A DNA stretch of 64,000 bases from positions 1 to 64,000 of the forward strand of contig NZ_FMZV01000020.1 of assembly GCF_900101475.1 (NCBI RefSeq), in the 5' to 3' direction. Numbering within the stretch: the stretch's first letter is position 1; each line of letters begins with the position of its first letter. Made by a program: the position numbers and the translations under genes. Of the stretch, positions 1-8,619 are shown piece after piece. The stretch is from Ruegeria marina. GTDB taxonomy: Bacteria > Pseudomonadota > Alphaproteobacteria > Rhodobacterales > Rhodobacteraceae. The notes below the pieces were generated by a model. The model saw nothing but the letters and a program-made list of their open reading frames with translations. It was not told the origin of the DNA and ran no database searches.

Positions 1-1
1 G

Positions 2-580
2 TTCGAGGTGGCCGAGCGGCTGGAGGTGATGGCGCCGCATCCGCTGGCGCGGCTGAGGTTTTCGGATGTGCGGGTGCCGCGCGCGGCGCTGCTGGGCGCG
101 CCAGGGGCGGGGTTCAAGGTGGCGATGGCGGTGCTCGACGTGTTCCGCTCGACCGTGGCGGCGGCGGCACTCGGCTTTGCCCGCCGGGCGCTGGACGCGG
201 CGCTGGCGCGGGTCGCGGCGCGGCAGGTGCAGGGGGCGCCGCTGTTCGAGCTGCAGATGGTGCAGGGCCATGTGGCCGACATGGCGCTGGATGTGGACGC
301 GAGCGCACTGCTCACCTATCGCGCCGCCTGGGCCAAGGACATGGGCGCCGCGCGCGTCAGCCGCGAGGCGGCGATGGCCAAGCTCCATGCCACCGACCAG
401 GCGCAGCAGGTGATCGACCGGGCCGTCCAGCTTTTTGGCGGCGATGGCGTGCGGCGCGGCGAGACGGTCGAACAGCTCTACCGCGACATCCGCGCCCTGC
501 GCATCTACGAGGGCGCATCCGACGTCCAGCGCCTCGTCATCGCCCGACAGACAATGGCAAACTTCAACAGGGGAATTTGA
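2..580 (+). CDS. Acyl-CoA dehydrogenase, C-terminal part (gene starts before the window)
   Basis: The first 192 residues visible are the end of an acyl-CoA dehydrogenase. The reading frame is open back to base 2, so the start lies upstream. The segment has the helical C-terminal flavin-dehydrogenase domain, with the family signature [15 protein letters not shown] near the end and LFGGDGV before it. These enzymes take two hydrogens from an acyl-CoA thioester with FAD and pass electrons to ETF. The next genes form a LIV-type ABC transporter, so the substrate may be a branched or aromatic acyl-CoA imported by that system, but this is only context. The substrate cannot be told from this piece. 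Confidence 0.85.
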   Translation, partial: FEVAERLEVMAPHPLARLRFSDVRVPRAALLGAPGAGFKVAMAVLDVFRSTVAAAALGFARRALDAALARVAARQVQGAPLFELQMVQGHVADMALDVDASALLTYRAAWAKDMGAARVSREAAMAKLHATDQAQQVIDRAVQLFGGDGVRRGETVEQLYRDIRALRIYEGASDVQRLVIARQTMANFNRGI

Positions 581-820
581 GCATGCTGGGATCCTGTCCA
601 AGATAGCGGTGGCGATGCCAGTCCGGGGTGGCGGCCCCTTCGTGGCTGCGGGTCGGAGGCGCAAAGGCAGATGAGCGTGCCGATGCTTGCGGTGGCCCGG
701 CGGTTCGGGGATTTTCATCGCGGGCAATATCCGGGAAGATTCGGACAAGCGCCGGCAACAAGGCGTACGATTGCCCGCACAGGGCTTTTAGCAACCAAGG
801 TCCAATATCAGGAGGAAAAA
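581..820. other. Intergenic region upstream of the ABC transporter operon
   Basis: These 240 bases separate the acyl-CoA dehydrogenase from the transporter operon. They presumably hold the transporter promoter. The only convincing element is the strong ribosome-binding site GGAGG just before the substrate-binding protein start at 821. An open frame running in from 671 adds a non-signal-like extension to that protein and is not believed. Confidence 0.4.
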
Positions 821-1960
821 ATGAAACTCAACGCACTCGTGACGCTCGCGTCGGCGGCGGTCCTGTCGGCGGGAATGGCCGTCGCGGAACCGGTAAAGGT
901 CGGAATGATCACCACGCTTTCGGGTGGCGGAGCCGGTCTGGGGGTGGCCATTCGCGACGGCTTCATGCTGGCACTCAAACAGTCGGGAACCACCGATGTG
1001 GAAGTGGTCGTCGAGGACGACCAGCAAAAACCCGATGTGGCCGTCCAGCTCGCCGACAAGATGATCCAGTCGGACAAGGTCGACATTCTGACCGGTATCG
1101 TCTGGTCCAACCTGGCCATGGCCGTGGCCCCGGCTGCCACGGCGCAGGGCAAGATCTATCTGTCGCCCAATGCCGGACCTTCGGCGCTGGCAGGCAAGGG
1201 TTGCCATCCCTACTATTTCAACGTGGCCTGGCAGAACGACAACCTCCACGAGGCAGCGGGCGCCTATGCGAACTCGGCCGGGTTGAAGAACAGTTTCATC
1301 CTGGCGCCGAACTATCCGGCCGGCCACGACGCGCTGGCTGGCTACAAGCGGATGTACAAGGGTGATCTGGCTGGGGAATTGCTGACCAAGCTGGGCCAGA
1401 CGGATTACGCCTCGGAACTGGCGCAGATCCGGGCAAGCGGTGCCGACAGCGTGTTCTTCTTCCTGCCGGGCGGCATGGGGATATCTTTCCTCAAGCAATA
1501 TGCCGACAGCGGGATCGGCCTTCCGCTGGTCGGCCCGGCCTTCAGTTTCGATCAGGATATCCTGCAGGCGGTGGGTGACGCGGCGCTTGGCGTGCACAAT
1601 ACCAGCCAGTGGAACAAGGACCTGGACAACCCGGCCAATGCGGCCTTTGTCGCGGCCTTCCTGGCCGAATATGGCCGGCTGCCGTCTCTTTATGCCAGCC
1701 AGGGCTATGACACCGCCAATCTTTTGCTGAGCGCCATGGCCAAGGCCGATATCTCGGACAAGGACGCGTTTCTTGCCGCCTTGCGCGCGGCTGACTTCGA
1801 CTCTGTCAGGGGCAAGTTCTCCTTCGGTCCGAACCAGCATCCGATCCAGGACATCTATGTCAGGCAGGTGGTCAAGGAAGGTGACATTTACACAAACAAG
1901 CTGGTGGGTGTTGCGCTGGAAGATCATTCCGACGTCTATGCCGCCGAGTGCGAGATGTAA
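821..1960 (+). CDS. LIV/HAAT-family ABC transporter substrate-binding protein
   Basis: This 379-residue periplasmic protein captures the substrate for the ABC transporter encoded just downstream. It begins with a signal peptide of about 22 residues (Lys near the N terminus, hydrophobic core, cleavage after AVA). The mature part starts PVKVGMITTLSGG, the usual start of the type I periplasmic-binding fold of LivJ-like receptors. The start at 821 is chosen because a strong GGAGG site lies 6 bases upstream and the signal peptide begins there. Ligands of this family include branched-chain amino acids, amides, urea and aromatic acids; the sequence alone does not decide. Confidence 0.88.
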   Translation: MKLNALVTLASAAVLSAGMAVAEPVKVGMITTLSGGGAGLGVAIRDGFMLALKQSGTTDVEVVVEDDQQKPDVAVQLADKMIQSDKVDILTGIVWSNLAMAVAPAATAQGKIYLSPNAGPSALAGKGCHPYYFNVAWQNDNLHEAAGAYANSAGLKNSFILAPNYPAGHDALAGYKRMYKGDLAGELLTKLGQTDYASELAQIRASGADSVFFFLPGGMGISFLKQYADSGIGLPLVGPAFSFDQDILQAVGDAALGVHNTSQWNKDLDNPANAAFVAAFLAEYGRLPSLYASQGYDTANLLLSAMAKADISDKDAFLAALRAADFDSVRGKFSFGPNQHPIQDIYVRQVVKEGDIYTNKLVGVALEDHSDVYAAECEM

Positions 1961-2013
1961 GACGCCTGATGGCGCGGGCCCGGTGCCCGCGCCGCAACTC
2001 CGGGACCTGTCCG

Positions 2014-2934
2014 ATGTCTTTCCTTCTTTTGGCCGAACAGCTTCTGAACGGGCTTCAGTTCGGGGTAATGCTGTTTCTGACGGCTGCCGGCCTGACCCTT
2101 GTTTTTGGGGTGATGGGGCTGATCAACCTGGCGCATGGCTCGCTGTTCATGATCGGCGCCTTTGCTGCGGCGGCGGTGGCTGCGGCTTCGGGCAGTTTTC
2201 TTCTGGCGGTGATGGCCAGTATCGCGGCCGCAGCTGCTGCGGGGGTGCTGGTCGAGGTGCTGGTGATCCGGAGGCTCTATGCCCGCGATCACCTGGACCA
2301 GGTGTTGGCGACTTTCGCGCTGATCCTGATCTTTTCCGAGGGGACACGGTGGCTGTTCGGCTCGTTTCCGTTGTTTCTCGACATTCCCGACTATCTGTCC
2401 GGCCCGGTCACGCTGCCGGGCGGCATCGACTACCCGCTCTATCGCCTGACCATCATCGGTGTCGGGTTGCTCGTCGCACTGGGATTGTTTCTGCTGATCG
2501 CGCGCACACGGCTGGGCATTCAGATCCGTGCCGGCGAAAGCGACCGTGAGATGATCGCGGCGCTGGGGGTCAACATATCAAGGCTTTACACAGTGGTCTT
2601 CGCGCTGGGAGCCGCCCTGGCCGGGCTGGCAGGTGCGCTGATCGGGGCCATTCAGTCGGTACAGGTGGGCATGGGAGAACCGGTGCTGATCCTGGCCTTT
2701 GTGGTGATTGTTATCGGCGGCATCGGTTCGATCAAGGGGGCGCTGGCAGGCTCCATTCTTGTCGGGCTGACCGATACGCTGGGGCGGGCCCTGCTGCCCG
2801 GTCTCTTTGGCCTGTTCATGGAACCGGCTGACGCGACCAGTATCGGTTCTGCGCTGTCCTCGATGCTGATCTACATCCTCATGGCCGTGGTGCTGATCGT
2901 CAGACCCACCGGGCTTTATGGAGCGCGCGCATGA
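2014..2934 (+). CDS. LIV/HAAT-family ABC transporter permease, LivH type
   Basis: A 306-residue inner-membrane permease. It starts MSFLLLAEQLLNGLQFGVM and has the conserved TLVFGVMGLINLAHGS segment of LivH-type proteins, followed by several hydrophobic helices and a cytoplasmic loop (around EMIAALGVN) that should couple to the ATPases. A GTG at 1948 inside the preceding gene would add 22 basic, non-family residues, so the ATG at 2014 is preferred, although its ribosome-binding site is weak. The stop overlaps the next start (ATGA), pointing to coupled translation with the LivM-type partner. Confidence 0.88.
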   Translation: MSFLLLAEQLLNGLQFGVMLFLTAAGLTLVFGVMGLINLAHGSLFMIGAFAAAAVAAASGSFLLAVMASIAAAAAAGVLVEVLVIRRLYARDHLDQVLATFALILIFSEGTRWLFGSFPLFLDIPDYLSGPVTLPGGIDYPLYRLTIIGVGLLVALGLFLLIARTRLGIQIRAGESDREMIAALGVNISRLYTVVFALGAALAGLAGALIGAIQSVQVGMGEPVLILAFVVIVIGGIGSIKGALAGSILVGLTDTLGRALLPGLFGLFMEPADATSIGSALSSMLIYILMAVVLIVRPTGLYGARA

Positions 2935-3914
2935 CCCGCGAGACACTCTTCAACGCCGTGCTGGGTCTGGGCCTTTTCGCGTTTCCGCTCTGGGCCTGGT
3001 GGGCGGAGGAACCGTTCATGATCACCTTGTCGACGCGGGTCGTGATCCTTGCGCTGGCCGGCGTCGGGTTGAACCTGGCCCTGGGTCTGGGCGGGCTGGT
3101 CAGCCTGGGTCACGCGGCTTTCTTCGGGATCGGCGGCTACGCGATGGGAATCCTCGCCAGCCACGCGCAGAGTTACACACCGTTGATGGAGTTTCCCTTT
3201 GTGATCGAAGGCACCAAGTCCATGCCGGTGATCTGGCTTGTGGCGGTCGTGGCTTCGGCGCTGGCGGCACTGGTGATCGGAGCACTGTCATTGCGCACAT
3301 CCGGCGTCTATTTCATCATGATCACGCTCGCCTTTGGCCAGATGCTCTTCTATTTCGCGATAAGCTGGCCTGCTTATGGCGGCGAGGACGGTCTGTCGAT
3401 CTATGTGCGCAACAGCTTTCCCGGACTCAACACGCTCGACCCGATCCAGTTCTTCCTGATCTGTTATGCGATCCTGGGTGCGGTTCTGCTGTTATCGGCC
3501 CGGTTGGCGGCTTCGCCCTTTGGTCTGGCGCTCAACGCGGCGCGTCAAACATCCGAGCGGGTAGAAACCGTCGGCATCAGGCCCTACCGGCTCAGGCTTA
3601 CGGTTTTCGTGATTTCGGGGATGATCACCGGGCTGGCCGGTGCGCTGTTCGCAGATCTCAACCGGTTCGTCAGCCCCAGCATGCTCAGCTGGCAGACCTC
3701 GGGGGAAATCATGGTTTTCGTCATTCTCGGCGGTGTCGCGCGCCTGTTCGGGCCGGTGGCGGGCGCGCTGCTGTTCATCCTGCTGGAACACGTGCTTGGC
3801 GGCTTGTCCGAGTACTGGCACATCTACCTGGGGCTTCTGTTGCTCGGAGTGGTGCTGTTCGCGCGCGGCGGTGTCATCGGAACGCTGGCAGGGCAGGGGG
3901 GCAAGCATGGCTGA
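2931..3914 (+). CDS. LIV/HAAT-family ABC transporter permease, LivM type
   Basis: A 327-residue inner-membrane permease, the second half of the channel with the LivH-type protein. The segment ALAGVGLNLALGLGGLVSLG is characteristic of LivM-type permeases, and the rest is mostly hydrophobic helices. A loop around SERVETVGIRPYRLRL resembles the ATPase-contact region. It begins at the ATGA overlap with the upstream permease and runs past the start of the ATPase gene at 3907 by 8 bases. The compact packing indicates a single transcript for the transporter. Confidence 0.88.
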   Translation: MTRETLFNAVLGLGLFAFPLWAWWAEEPFMITLSTRVVILALAGVGLNLALGLGGLVSLGHAAFFGIGGYAMGILASHAQSYTPLMEFPFVIEGTKSMPVIWLVAVVASALAALVIGALSLRTSGVYFIMITLAFGQMLFYFAISWPAYGGEDGLSIYVRNSFPGLNTLDPIQFFLICYAILGAVLLLSARLAASPFGLALNAARQTSERVETVGIRPYRLRLTVFVISGMITGLAGALFADLNRFVSPSMLSWQTSGEIMVFVILGGVARLFGPVAGALLFILLEHVLGGLSEYWHIYLGLLLLGVVLFARGGVIGTLAGQGGKHG

Positions 3915-4656
3915 ACCGATCCTGTCCGTCACCAAGATCAACAAGAGCTTTGGTGCGCTGAAGGCGTCAATCGACGTATCGCTGGACCTGCGTGTCGGGG
4001 AAATCCATGCGCTCATCGGCCCGAACGGTGCCGGCAAATCAACCCTGATCAAGCAGATCGCCGGTGGATTGCAGCCGGACTCCGGCACTGTGCGGTTTCT
4101 GGGCCGTGACGTGACCGCGCTGGATACGGTGCAGAGGGCGCAGATGGGGTTGGGGCGGACTTTCCAGATATCCGCCCTGGCGATGGAGGACAGCGTGTTG
4201 CAGAACGTCATGCTGGGCGCCCTGGGCGCCAGCGGACGGCCCTTCAGGTTTTTACGTCCGGTTCTCAAGGACAAGGCGCTGCGCGAGACCGCCGAAACCG
4301 CGCTTGCGCGTGTCGGTCTTTCGGAACAGGCGCTCATGCGCACATCCGATCTGTCGCACGGGCAGCGGCGGCAGCTTGAGGTCGCCGTGGCTCTGACCAT
4401 GCGGCCGCGCGCCTTCGTCATGGATGAACCGATGGCGGGGCTGGGAACCAGCGGTTCCCAACGCCTGACCCGGTTTCTGGACGAGTTGCGGCACGAAGCG
4501 CCCATCCTGCTGGTCGAACATGACATGGATGCGGTTTTTGCGCTGGCAGACCGGATCTCGGTGCTGGTTTACGGCAGCGTCATCGCAACCGGAACTGTGG
4601 ATGAAATCCGCGCCCATCCCGAAGTGCGCCGCGCCTATCTGGGAGAGGAAGAATGA
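3907..4656 (+). CDS. LIV/HAAT-family ABC transporter ATPase, LivG type
   Basis: A 249-residue ATP-binding subunit. It has the Walker A motif GPNGAGKST near residue 40, the Walker B segment FVMDEP and a His in the H-loop (VEHDMD). The ABC signature reads LSHGQ instead of the commoner LSGGQ, a substitution often seen in LivG-type proteins. It should power uptake together with the LivF-type ATPase that follows at an ATGA overlap. The start at 3907 gives the standard length; upstream extension of the frame is overlap with the permease gene. Confidence 0.88.
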   Translation: MAEPILSVTKINKSFGALKASIDVSLDLRVGEIHALIGPNGAGKSTLIKQIAGGLQPDSGTVRFLGRDVTALDTVQRAQMGLGRTFQISALAMEDSVLQNVMLGALGASGRPFRFLRPVLKDKALRETAETALARVGLSEQALMRTSDLSHGQRRQLEVAVALTMRPRAFVMDEPMAGLGTSGSQRLTRFLDELRHEAPILLVEHDMDAVFALADRISVLVYGSVIATGTVDEIRAHPEVRRAYLGEEE

Positions 4657-5342
4657 GCCTGCTGAGCCTGACCAATGTCTCTGCCTTCTACGGGCCCAGT
4701 CAGGCCCTGTTCAAGGTCAGCCTTCGGGTAGCGGAGGGGCAGGTTGTCGCCCTGATGGGCCGCAATGGAATGGGCAAGACAACCACGGTCAAGACCATCT
4801 TCCGGATGTTGCCCGTCGCGGGCGGCGAACTGCTGTTCGACGGCCATGACTTGCGCAGGCTGGCATCGCACAGGGCGGCCAAGTTAGGGCTGGGGCTGGT
4901 GCCCGAAGGGCGGCGCTGCTTTCCCAACCTGACGGTCGAGGAGAACCTGATCGCGGCTGCGCGTCCGGGGCACTGGGATTTCAAGCGGGTCGCCCAACTT
5001 TTCCCCCGGCTCGAAGAGCGGCGCAGCCAGTCCGCAGCATCCCTGTCCGGAGGGGAGCAGCAGATGCTTGCCATTGGCCGGGCCTTGATGACCAACCCAC
5101 GCCTGCTGGTGCTGGACGAGGCCACCGAAGGGCTTGCCCCGATCGTGCGGCAAGAGATCTGGAAAGCCATAGGAACGCTCAAGCACGAGTCGGGGCTGGC
5201 GATCCTGGTGATCGACAAGTCGCTGAAGGAACTGGCGAGGATCGCCGATGAGGCGGTTGTTCTGCAACGGGGAGAAACCGTCTGGCACGGCCCGATGGCC
5301 GATGTCGGTAACGGCGTCGCCGAGCAGTACCTGGGGGTATAG
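4653..5342 (+). CDS. LIV/HAAT-family ABC transporter ATPase, LivF type
   Basis: A 229-residue ATPase completing the five-gene transporter. Walker A reads GRNGMGKTT, the signature LSGGEQQML and the Walker B LLVLDEA; EATEGLAP matches LivF-type proteins. The start overlaps the stop of the LivG-type gene. The H-loop position reads VIDKSL rather than the usual VxHxx, so the switch histidine appears to be replaced by Lys/Asp. That may mean most hydrolysis occurs at the site completed by the LivG-type subunit. It converges with the RidA-family gene 41 bases downstream. Confidence 0.87.
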   Translation: MSLLSLTNVSAFYGPSQALFKVSLRVAEGQVVALMGRNGMGKTTTVKTIFRMLPVAGGELLFDGHDLRRLASHRAAKLGLGLVPEGRRCFPNLTVEENLIAAARPGHWDFKRVAQLFPRLEERRSQSAASLSGGEQQMLAIGRALMTNPRLLVLDEATEGLAPIVRQEIWKAIGTLKHESGLAILVIDKSLKELARIADEAVVLQRGETVWHGPMADVGNGVAEQYLGV

Positions 5343-5383
5343 AACGGCCCGGAGCCTGATCCTGCAGCGCGGGCCGAACGGCC

Positions 5384-5788
5384 TCAGGTCGATTGCGGAA
5401 TATAGGCGGTGGCCTCGATCTCGAGCAGGGCGTCATCCTCGATCAGATCGTCGATGACGATCATCGACATGGCCGGGAAATGGCGGCCAAAGATTTTCCG
5501 ATAGGCCTGTCCTACCTCTTTCTGACGGGCGAGATATTCCTTTTTGTCCTTCACGAACCAGGTCAGGCGTCCGATGTCGTCCACGTCGCCGCCCGCTGCA
5601 CGCACTATGGCCGCAATGTTGGACAGCGCCTGTTCCATCTGGCCGATGAAATCCTTCGAGACGATTTCCTTGCTCTCGTTCCATCCGATCTGTCCGCCGA
5701 CATGCAGGGTGCCGTCAGCCATCAGCATCCCGTTGGCATATCCCAACGCCGGCGCCCAACCTTCGGGGTGAATGGTTCTGGGTTTCAT
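5384..5788 (-). CDS. RidA/YjgF-family protein
   Basis: A 134-residue protein of the RidA (YjgF/YER057c/UK114) superfamily. The family pattern is seen in LHVGGQIGW, the central QALSNIAAIVRAAGGDVDDI and the C-terminal LIEDDALLEIEATAYIP. RidA itself deaminates reactive enamines and imines made by PLP enzymes; this longer type has no certain substrate. The start at 5788 is preceded by AGGGAG and gives the usual family length; an upstream in-frame start would add 50 unrelated residues. Conserved Arg for carboxylate binding is not obvious near the end, so it may belong to a non-deaminase subgroup. Confidence 0.8.
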   Translation of the reverse strand: MKPRTIHPEGWAPALGYANGMLMADGTLHVGGQIGWNESKEIVSKDFIGQMEQALSNIAAIVRAAGGDVDDIGRLTWFVKDKKEYLARQKEVGQAYRKIFGRHFPAMSMIVIDDLIEDDALLEIEATAYIPQST

Positions 5789-6246
5789 CGGGTTGCTCCC
5801 TTGATTGATGTGATCCGGTCCGAAAAGGGGGTGGTCAAGAAACCGATCGCCTTCGCCTGACGCCGCAAAAGTTGTTCCGAAGCCAAGCCAACCACATTCC
5901 CCGGCTGCACCCGGCAGCGAATACCGGGCGGGGCACAATCTTCTTGGCCGTCAGGAACCCGGACGGGCAGGAAAGGGCCCCCACGAAGCCGCGATACTGG
6001 CAGGGATCAGGGTTCTGGAAAGTGAAATACACTGCAAGCCCATCTCGAATTGCATTGGACGAGACCGATGGTAGCCGGTCACGAAACTGCGCACAAGAAG
6101 TTTTATGCTTCAAATATTCAGGCATGCAAAATGAAGGCCGTCAGGATCGCGAGGCGGTTGGAATTGTTTTTACGCCGGGAAATCCGGCCGACGCCCCGCT
6201 TCCATGAGCAGGTGCCGCCCCTTGGTGATCTTCGTCTGGTGCGCGA
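5789..6246. other. 458-base intergenic region, no convincing gene
   Basis: This lies between two minus-strand genes. Short open frames on both strands (for example 5872-6207 plus, 5835-6125 minus) have no recognisable protein character and no clear ribosome-binding sites. The stretch 6030-6170 is visibly more AT-rich than its surroundings. It probably holds the promoter of the RidA-family gene; it could also hide decayed coding sequence. I see no RNA gene here. Confidence 0.4.
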
Positions 6247-6801
6247 TCAGACCGGCACGCCGGTCGGTTTGCCGTCGATGGTTTTCTGGTTCTTCTCGAC
6301 CCAATAGGCGCGGATGTCCTCATCCGATTTCGCGTCGACCCATTTCTGCATTGTGTCCCGTTCCGAACGATAGTCCATGAATGGCACCGCATAGCCGCAA
6401 GAGGTCTGGACCCGATCGACCGACATGTCGAAGATCTGGCGGGCGCTGCGATGGGCGGGGAAGAGAGCGGCCAGTTCATCCCATCCCGCGTCGCCAATAT
6501 GCAGGGTTCGCGCGTTTCCGTAGCAGCGCAGGATCAGCGGCCGGGTGGTGAAGGAGCACCACATCAAGGTCATCCGGTCACTCTCCAGAAGGTGCCCAGC
6601 CGTTTCATTTCCGCTGCCGGTAATGTTCATCCAGACGATACGGTTTGGCCCGATCACGCGCAGCGAGTCCATGCCCTTGGGCGAGATATTGACCCGCCCC
6701 TCGGGGCCGGCCGAACCGGTGAAGAAAATATGCTGTTCCTCGATGAACTTGCGGTGCGCTTCGTCGATCTGCGGAAACTGCTTGGCCATGGCGTCACTCA
6801 A
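6247..6801 (-). CDS. Pyridoxamine 5'-phosphate oxidase-like flavin-binding protein
   Basis: A 184-residue protein with the PNPOx-like split-barrel fold. The segment FFTGSAGPEGRVNISPKGMDSL, then the NRIVWMNITGSGNETAGHL region, are typical of the family (general stress/pyridoxamine oxidase-like). Such proteins bind FMN or F420, but the exact activity varies and is not known here. The start at 6801 overlaps the end of glmS by 8 bases; an ATG at 6789 is an equally possible start. The overlap suggests cotranscription with glmU-glmS although a functional link is not evident. Confidence 0.75.
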   Translation of the reverse strand: MSDAMAKQFPQIDEAHRKFIEEQHIFFTGSAGPEGRVNISPKGMDSLRVIGPNRIVWMNITGSGNETAGHLLESDRMTLMWCSFTTRPLILRCYGNARTLHIGDAGWDELAALFPAHRSARQIFDMSVDRVQTSCGYAVPFMDYRSERDTMQKWVDAKSDEDIRAYWVEKNQKTIDGKPTGVPV

Positions 6802-8617
6802 CAGTTACGGATTTGGCAAGGTTGCGCGGCTGGTCCACGTCGGTCCCCTTGGCCACCGCGGTATGATAGGCCAGAAGCTGCGCGGGGACAGCATAAAGGA
6901 TCGGCGTCAGCGACGGATGGACATGCGGCATCTGGATGGTCGACCAGACACCGTCGCGGGCCTCGGCCAGGCCTTTGGAATCCGAGATCAGCATCACCTT
7001 TCCCTTGCGCGCCATGACCTCCTGCATGTTCGACACCGTCTTGTCGAACAGCGCATCGCGCGGTGCCATGACGACCACCGGCATCTGCTGGTCGATCAGC
7101 GCGATCGGCCCGTGCTTCAACTCTCCCGAAGCATAGGCTTCGGCGTGGATGTAGCTGATTTCCTTGAGTTTCAGCGCACCCTCCAGGGCAAGCGGAAACA
7201 TCAGGCCCCGGCCCAGGAACAGCACGTCGCGCGCCTCGCTCAATTTCTGCGCGGCGGACCGGATCGTGTCGTTCTGATCCAATGCGGCATTGAGAGTCGA
7301 CGGCAGCCCGCGCAGCGCCGCCGCATGGTCGGCGATCTGGTCTGACGTGAGAGTACCCCGGTCGCAGGCCGCCTTGAGCGCCAGCATCAACAGAACGCTC
7401 AGCTGGCAGGTGAAAGCTTTGGTCGAGGCGACGCCAACCTCGACTCCGGCATGGATTGGCAGCATCAGATCGCTTTCCCGGGCAATCGAGCTTTCGGGCA
7501 CATTGACGACCGAAACGATCCTCTCCGCCTTGTCGCGGCAATAACGCAGAGCCGCCAGTGTGTCGGCGGTTTCGCCCGACTGGCTGACGAACAGGGCCAG
7601 CGTCCGTGCCGGGATCGGAGGTTCGCGGTACCGGAATTCGCTGGCGATATCCACTTCCACCGGCAACCGCGCCAGTTGCTCGAACCAGTATTTCGCCGTC
7701 AGGCAGGCATAATAGGCCGTCCCGCAGGCCACCATGGTCAGCCGGTCGACACTGGCGAAATCCACCCCTTCGCCAGGGAGTTGCACTTTGTCGGATCCGG
7801 TCGGCAGATAGGAGCGGATCGCCTCGGCGATCACCGTGGGCTGCTCGGCTATTTCCTTGGCCATGAAATGCTTGAAACCGCCCTTGTCGACGCGCGCGCT
7901 GTCCAGCTTGATCCTGCGCATCTGCCGATTGGCCCGTTGCCCGTTGGCGTCGCTGATCTCGACGCCCTTGCGGGTGACGATGGCGCGGTCGCCTTCTTCG
8001 AGATAGGTGATCCTGTCGGTCAGCGGGGCCAGCGCGATGGCGTCCGATCCGACGTACATCTCGCCGTCGCCGTGTCCGATCGCCAGGGGGCTGCCCTTGC
8101 GCGCGGCGACGATCAGGTCTTCCTCTCCATCGAAGAGAAACGCCAGGGCAAAGGCGCCTTCAAGCTTGTCGAGCGTGCGAAAGGCCGCCTCGACCGGACC
8201 AAGCCCTTCGCGCATGTAACGCTCGGTCATCAGGGCCACCGTTTCCGTATCGGTCTCGGTCGCAAAGGAGATGCCAAGTTCAGCCAGTTCGGCGCGCAAT
8301 TCCCGGTAATTCTCGACGATGCCGTTATGGACCACCGCAACCGCGCCGGCGCGATGGGGATGGGCGTTGTTGACCGAGGGCGCGCCATGGGTCGCCCAGC
8401 GGGTATGCCCGATGCCGGATTTGCCCGGCAGCGGTTCGTGCACCAGAAGGTCGCTCAGGTTCACAAGCTTGCCAACGGCCCGGCGGCGATCCAGCACGCC
8501 ATTGTTGACTGTTGCGATGCCCGCGCTGTCGTAGCCGCGGTATTCGAGCCGCTTCAGGGCCTCGACCAGGGTGGGTGCGACCTCGTGGTCGCCGAGCACA
8601 CCGACAATGCCGCACAT
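6794..8617 (-). CDS. glmS: Glutamine-fructose-6-phosphate aminotransferase (isomerising)
   Basis: A full-length 607-residue cytoplasmic enzyme that makes glucosamine-6-phosphate from fructose-6-phosphate and glutamine, the entry step to UDP-GlcNAc for peptidoglycan and LPS. The N-terminal glutaminase domain starts MCGIVGVLG, with Cys2 as nucleophile. Two SIS sugar-isomerase domains follow (CGTAYYA and SQSGETADT in the first, GRGLMFPLALEGALKLKE in the second). The C terminus DQPRNLAKSVTVE is the conserved active-site tail. It lies 2 bases after glmU on the same strand, so the two UDP-GlcNAc genes form an operon. No ribozyme of the Gram-positive glmS type is present between them. Confidence 0.97.
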   Translation of the reverse strand: MCGIVGVLGDHEVAPTLVEALKRLEYRGYDSAGIATVNNGVLDRRRAVGKLVNLSDLLVHEPLPGKSGIGHTRWATHGAPSVNNAHPHRAGAVAVVHNGIVENYRELRAELAELGISFATETDTETVALMTERYMREGLGPVEAAFRTLDKLEGAFALAFLFDGEEDLIVAARKGSPLAIGHGDGEMYVGSDAIALAPLTDRITYLEEGDRAIVTRKGVEISDANGQRANRQMRRIKLDSARVDKGGFKHFMAKEIAEQPTVIAEAIRSYLPTGSDKVQLPGEGVDFASVDRLTMVACGTAYYACLTAKYWFEQLARLPVEVDIASEFRYREPPIPARTLALFVSQSGETADTLAALRYCRDKAERIVSVVNVPESSIARESDLMLPIHAGVEVGVASTKAFTCQLSVLLMLALKAACDRGTLTSDQIADHAAALRGLPSTLNAALDQNDTIRSAAQKLSEARDVLFLGRGLMFPLALEGALKLKEISYIHAEAYASGELKHGPIALIDQQMPVVVMAPRDALFDKTVSNMQEVMARKGKVMLISDSKGLAEARDGVWSTIQMPHVHPSLTPILYAVPAQLLAYHTAVAKGTDVDQPRNLAKSVTVE

Positions 8618-8619
8618 GG

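Noticed and set aside
8618-8619. A glmS ribozyme upstream of glmS
   Set aside because: glmU and glmS are 2 bases apart on the same strand, leaving no room for a leader ribozyme.
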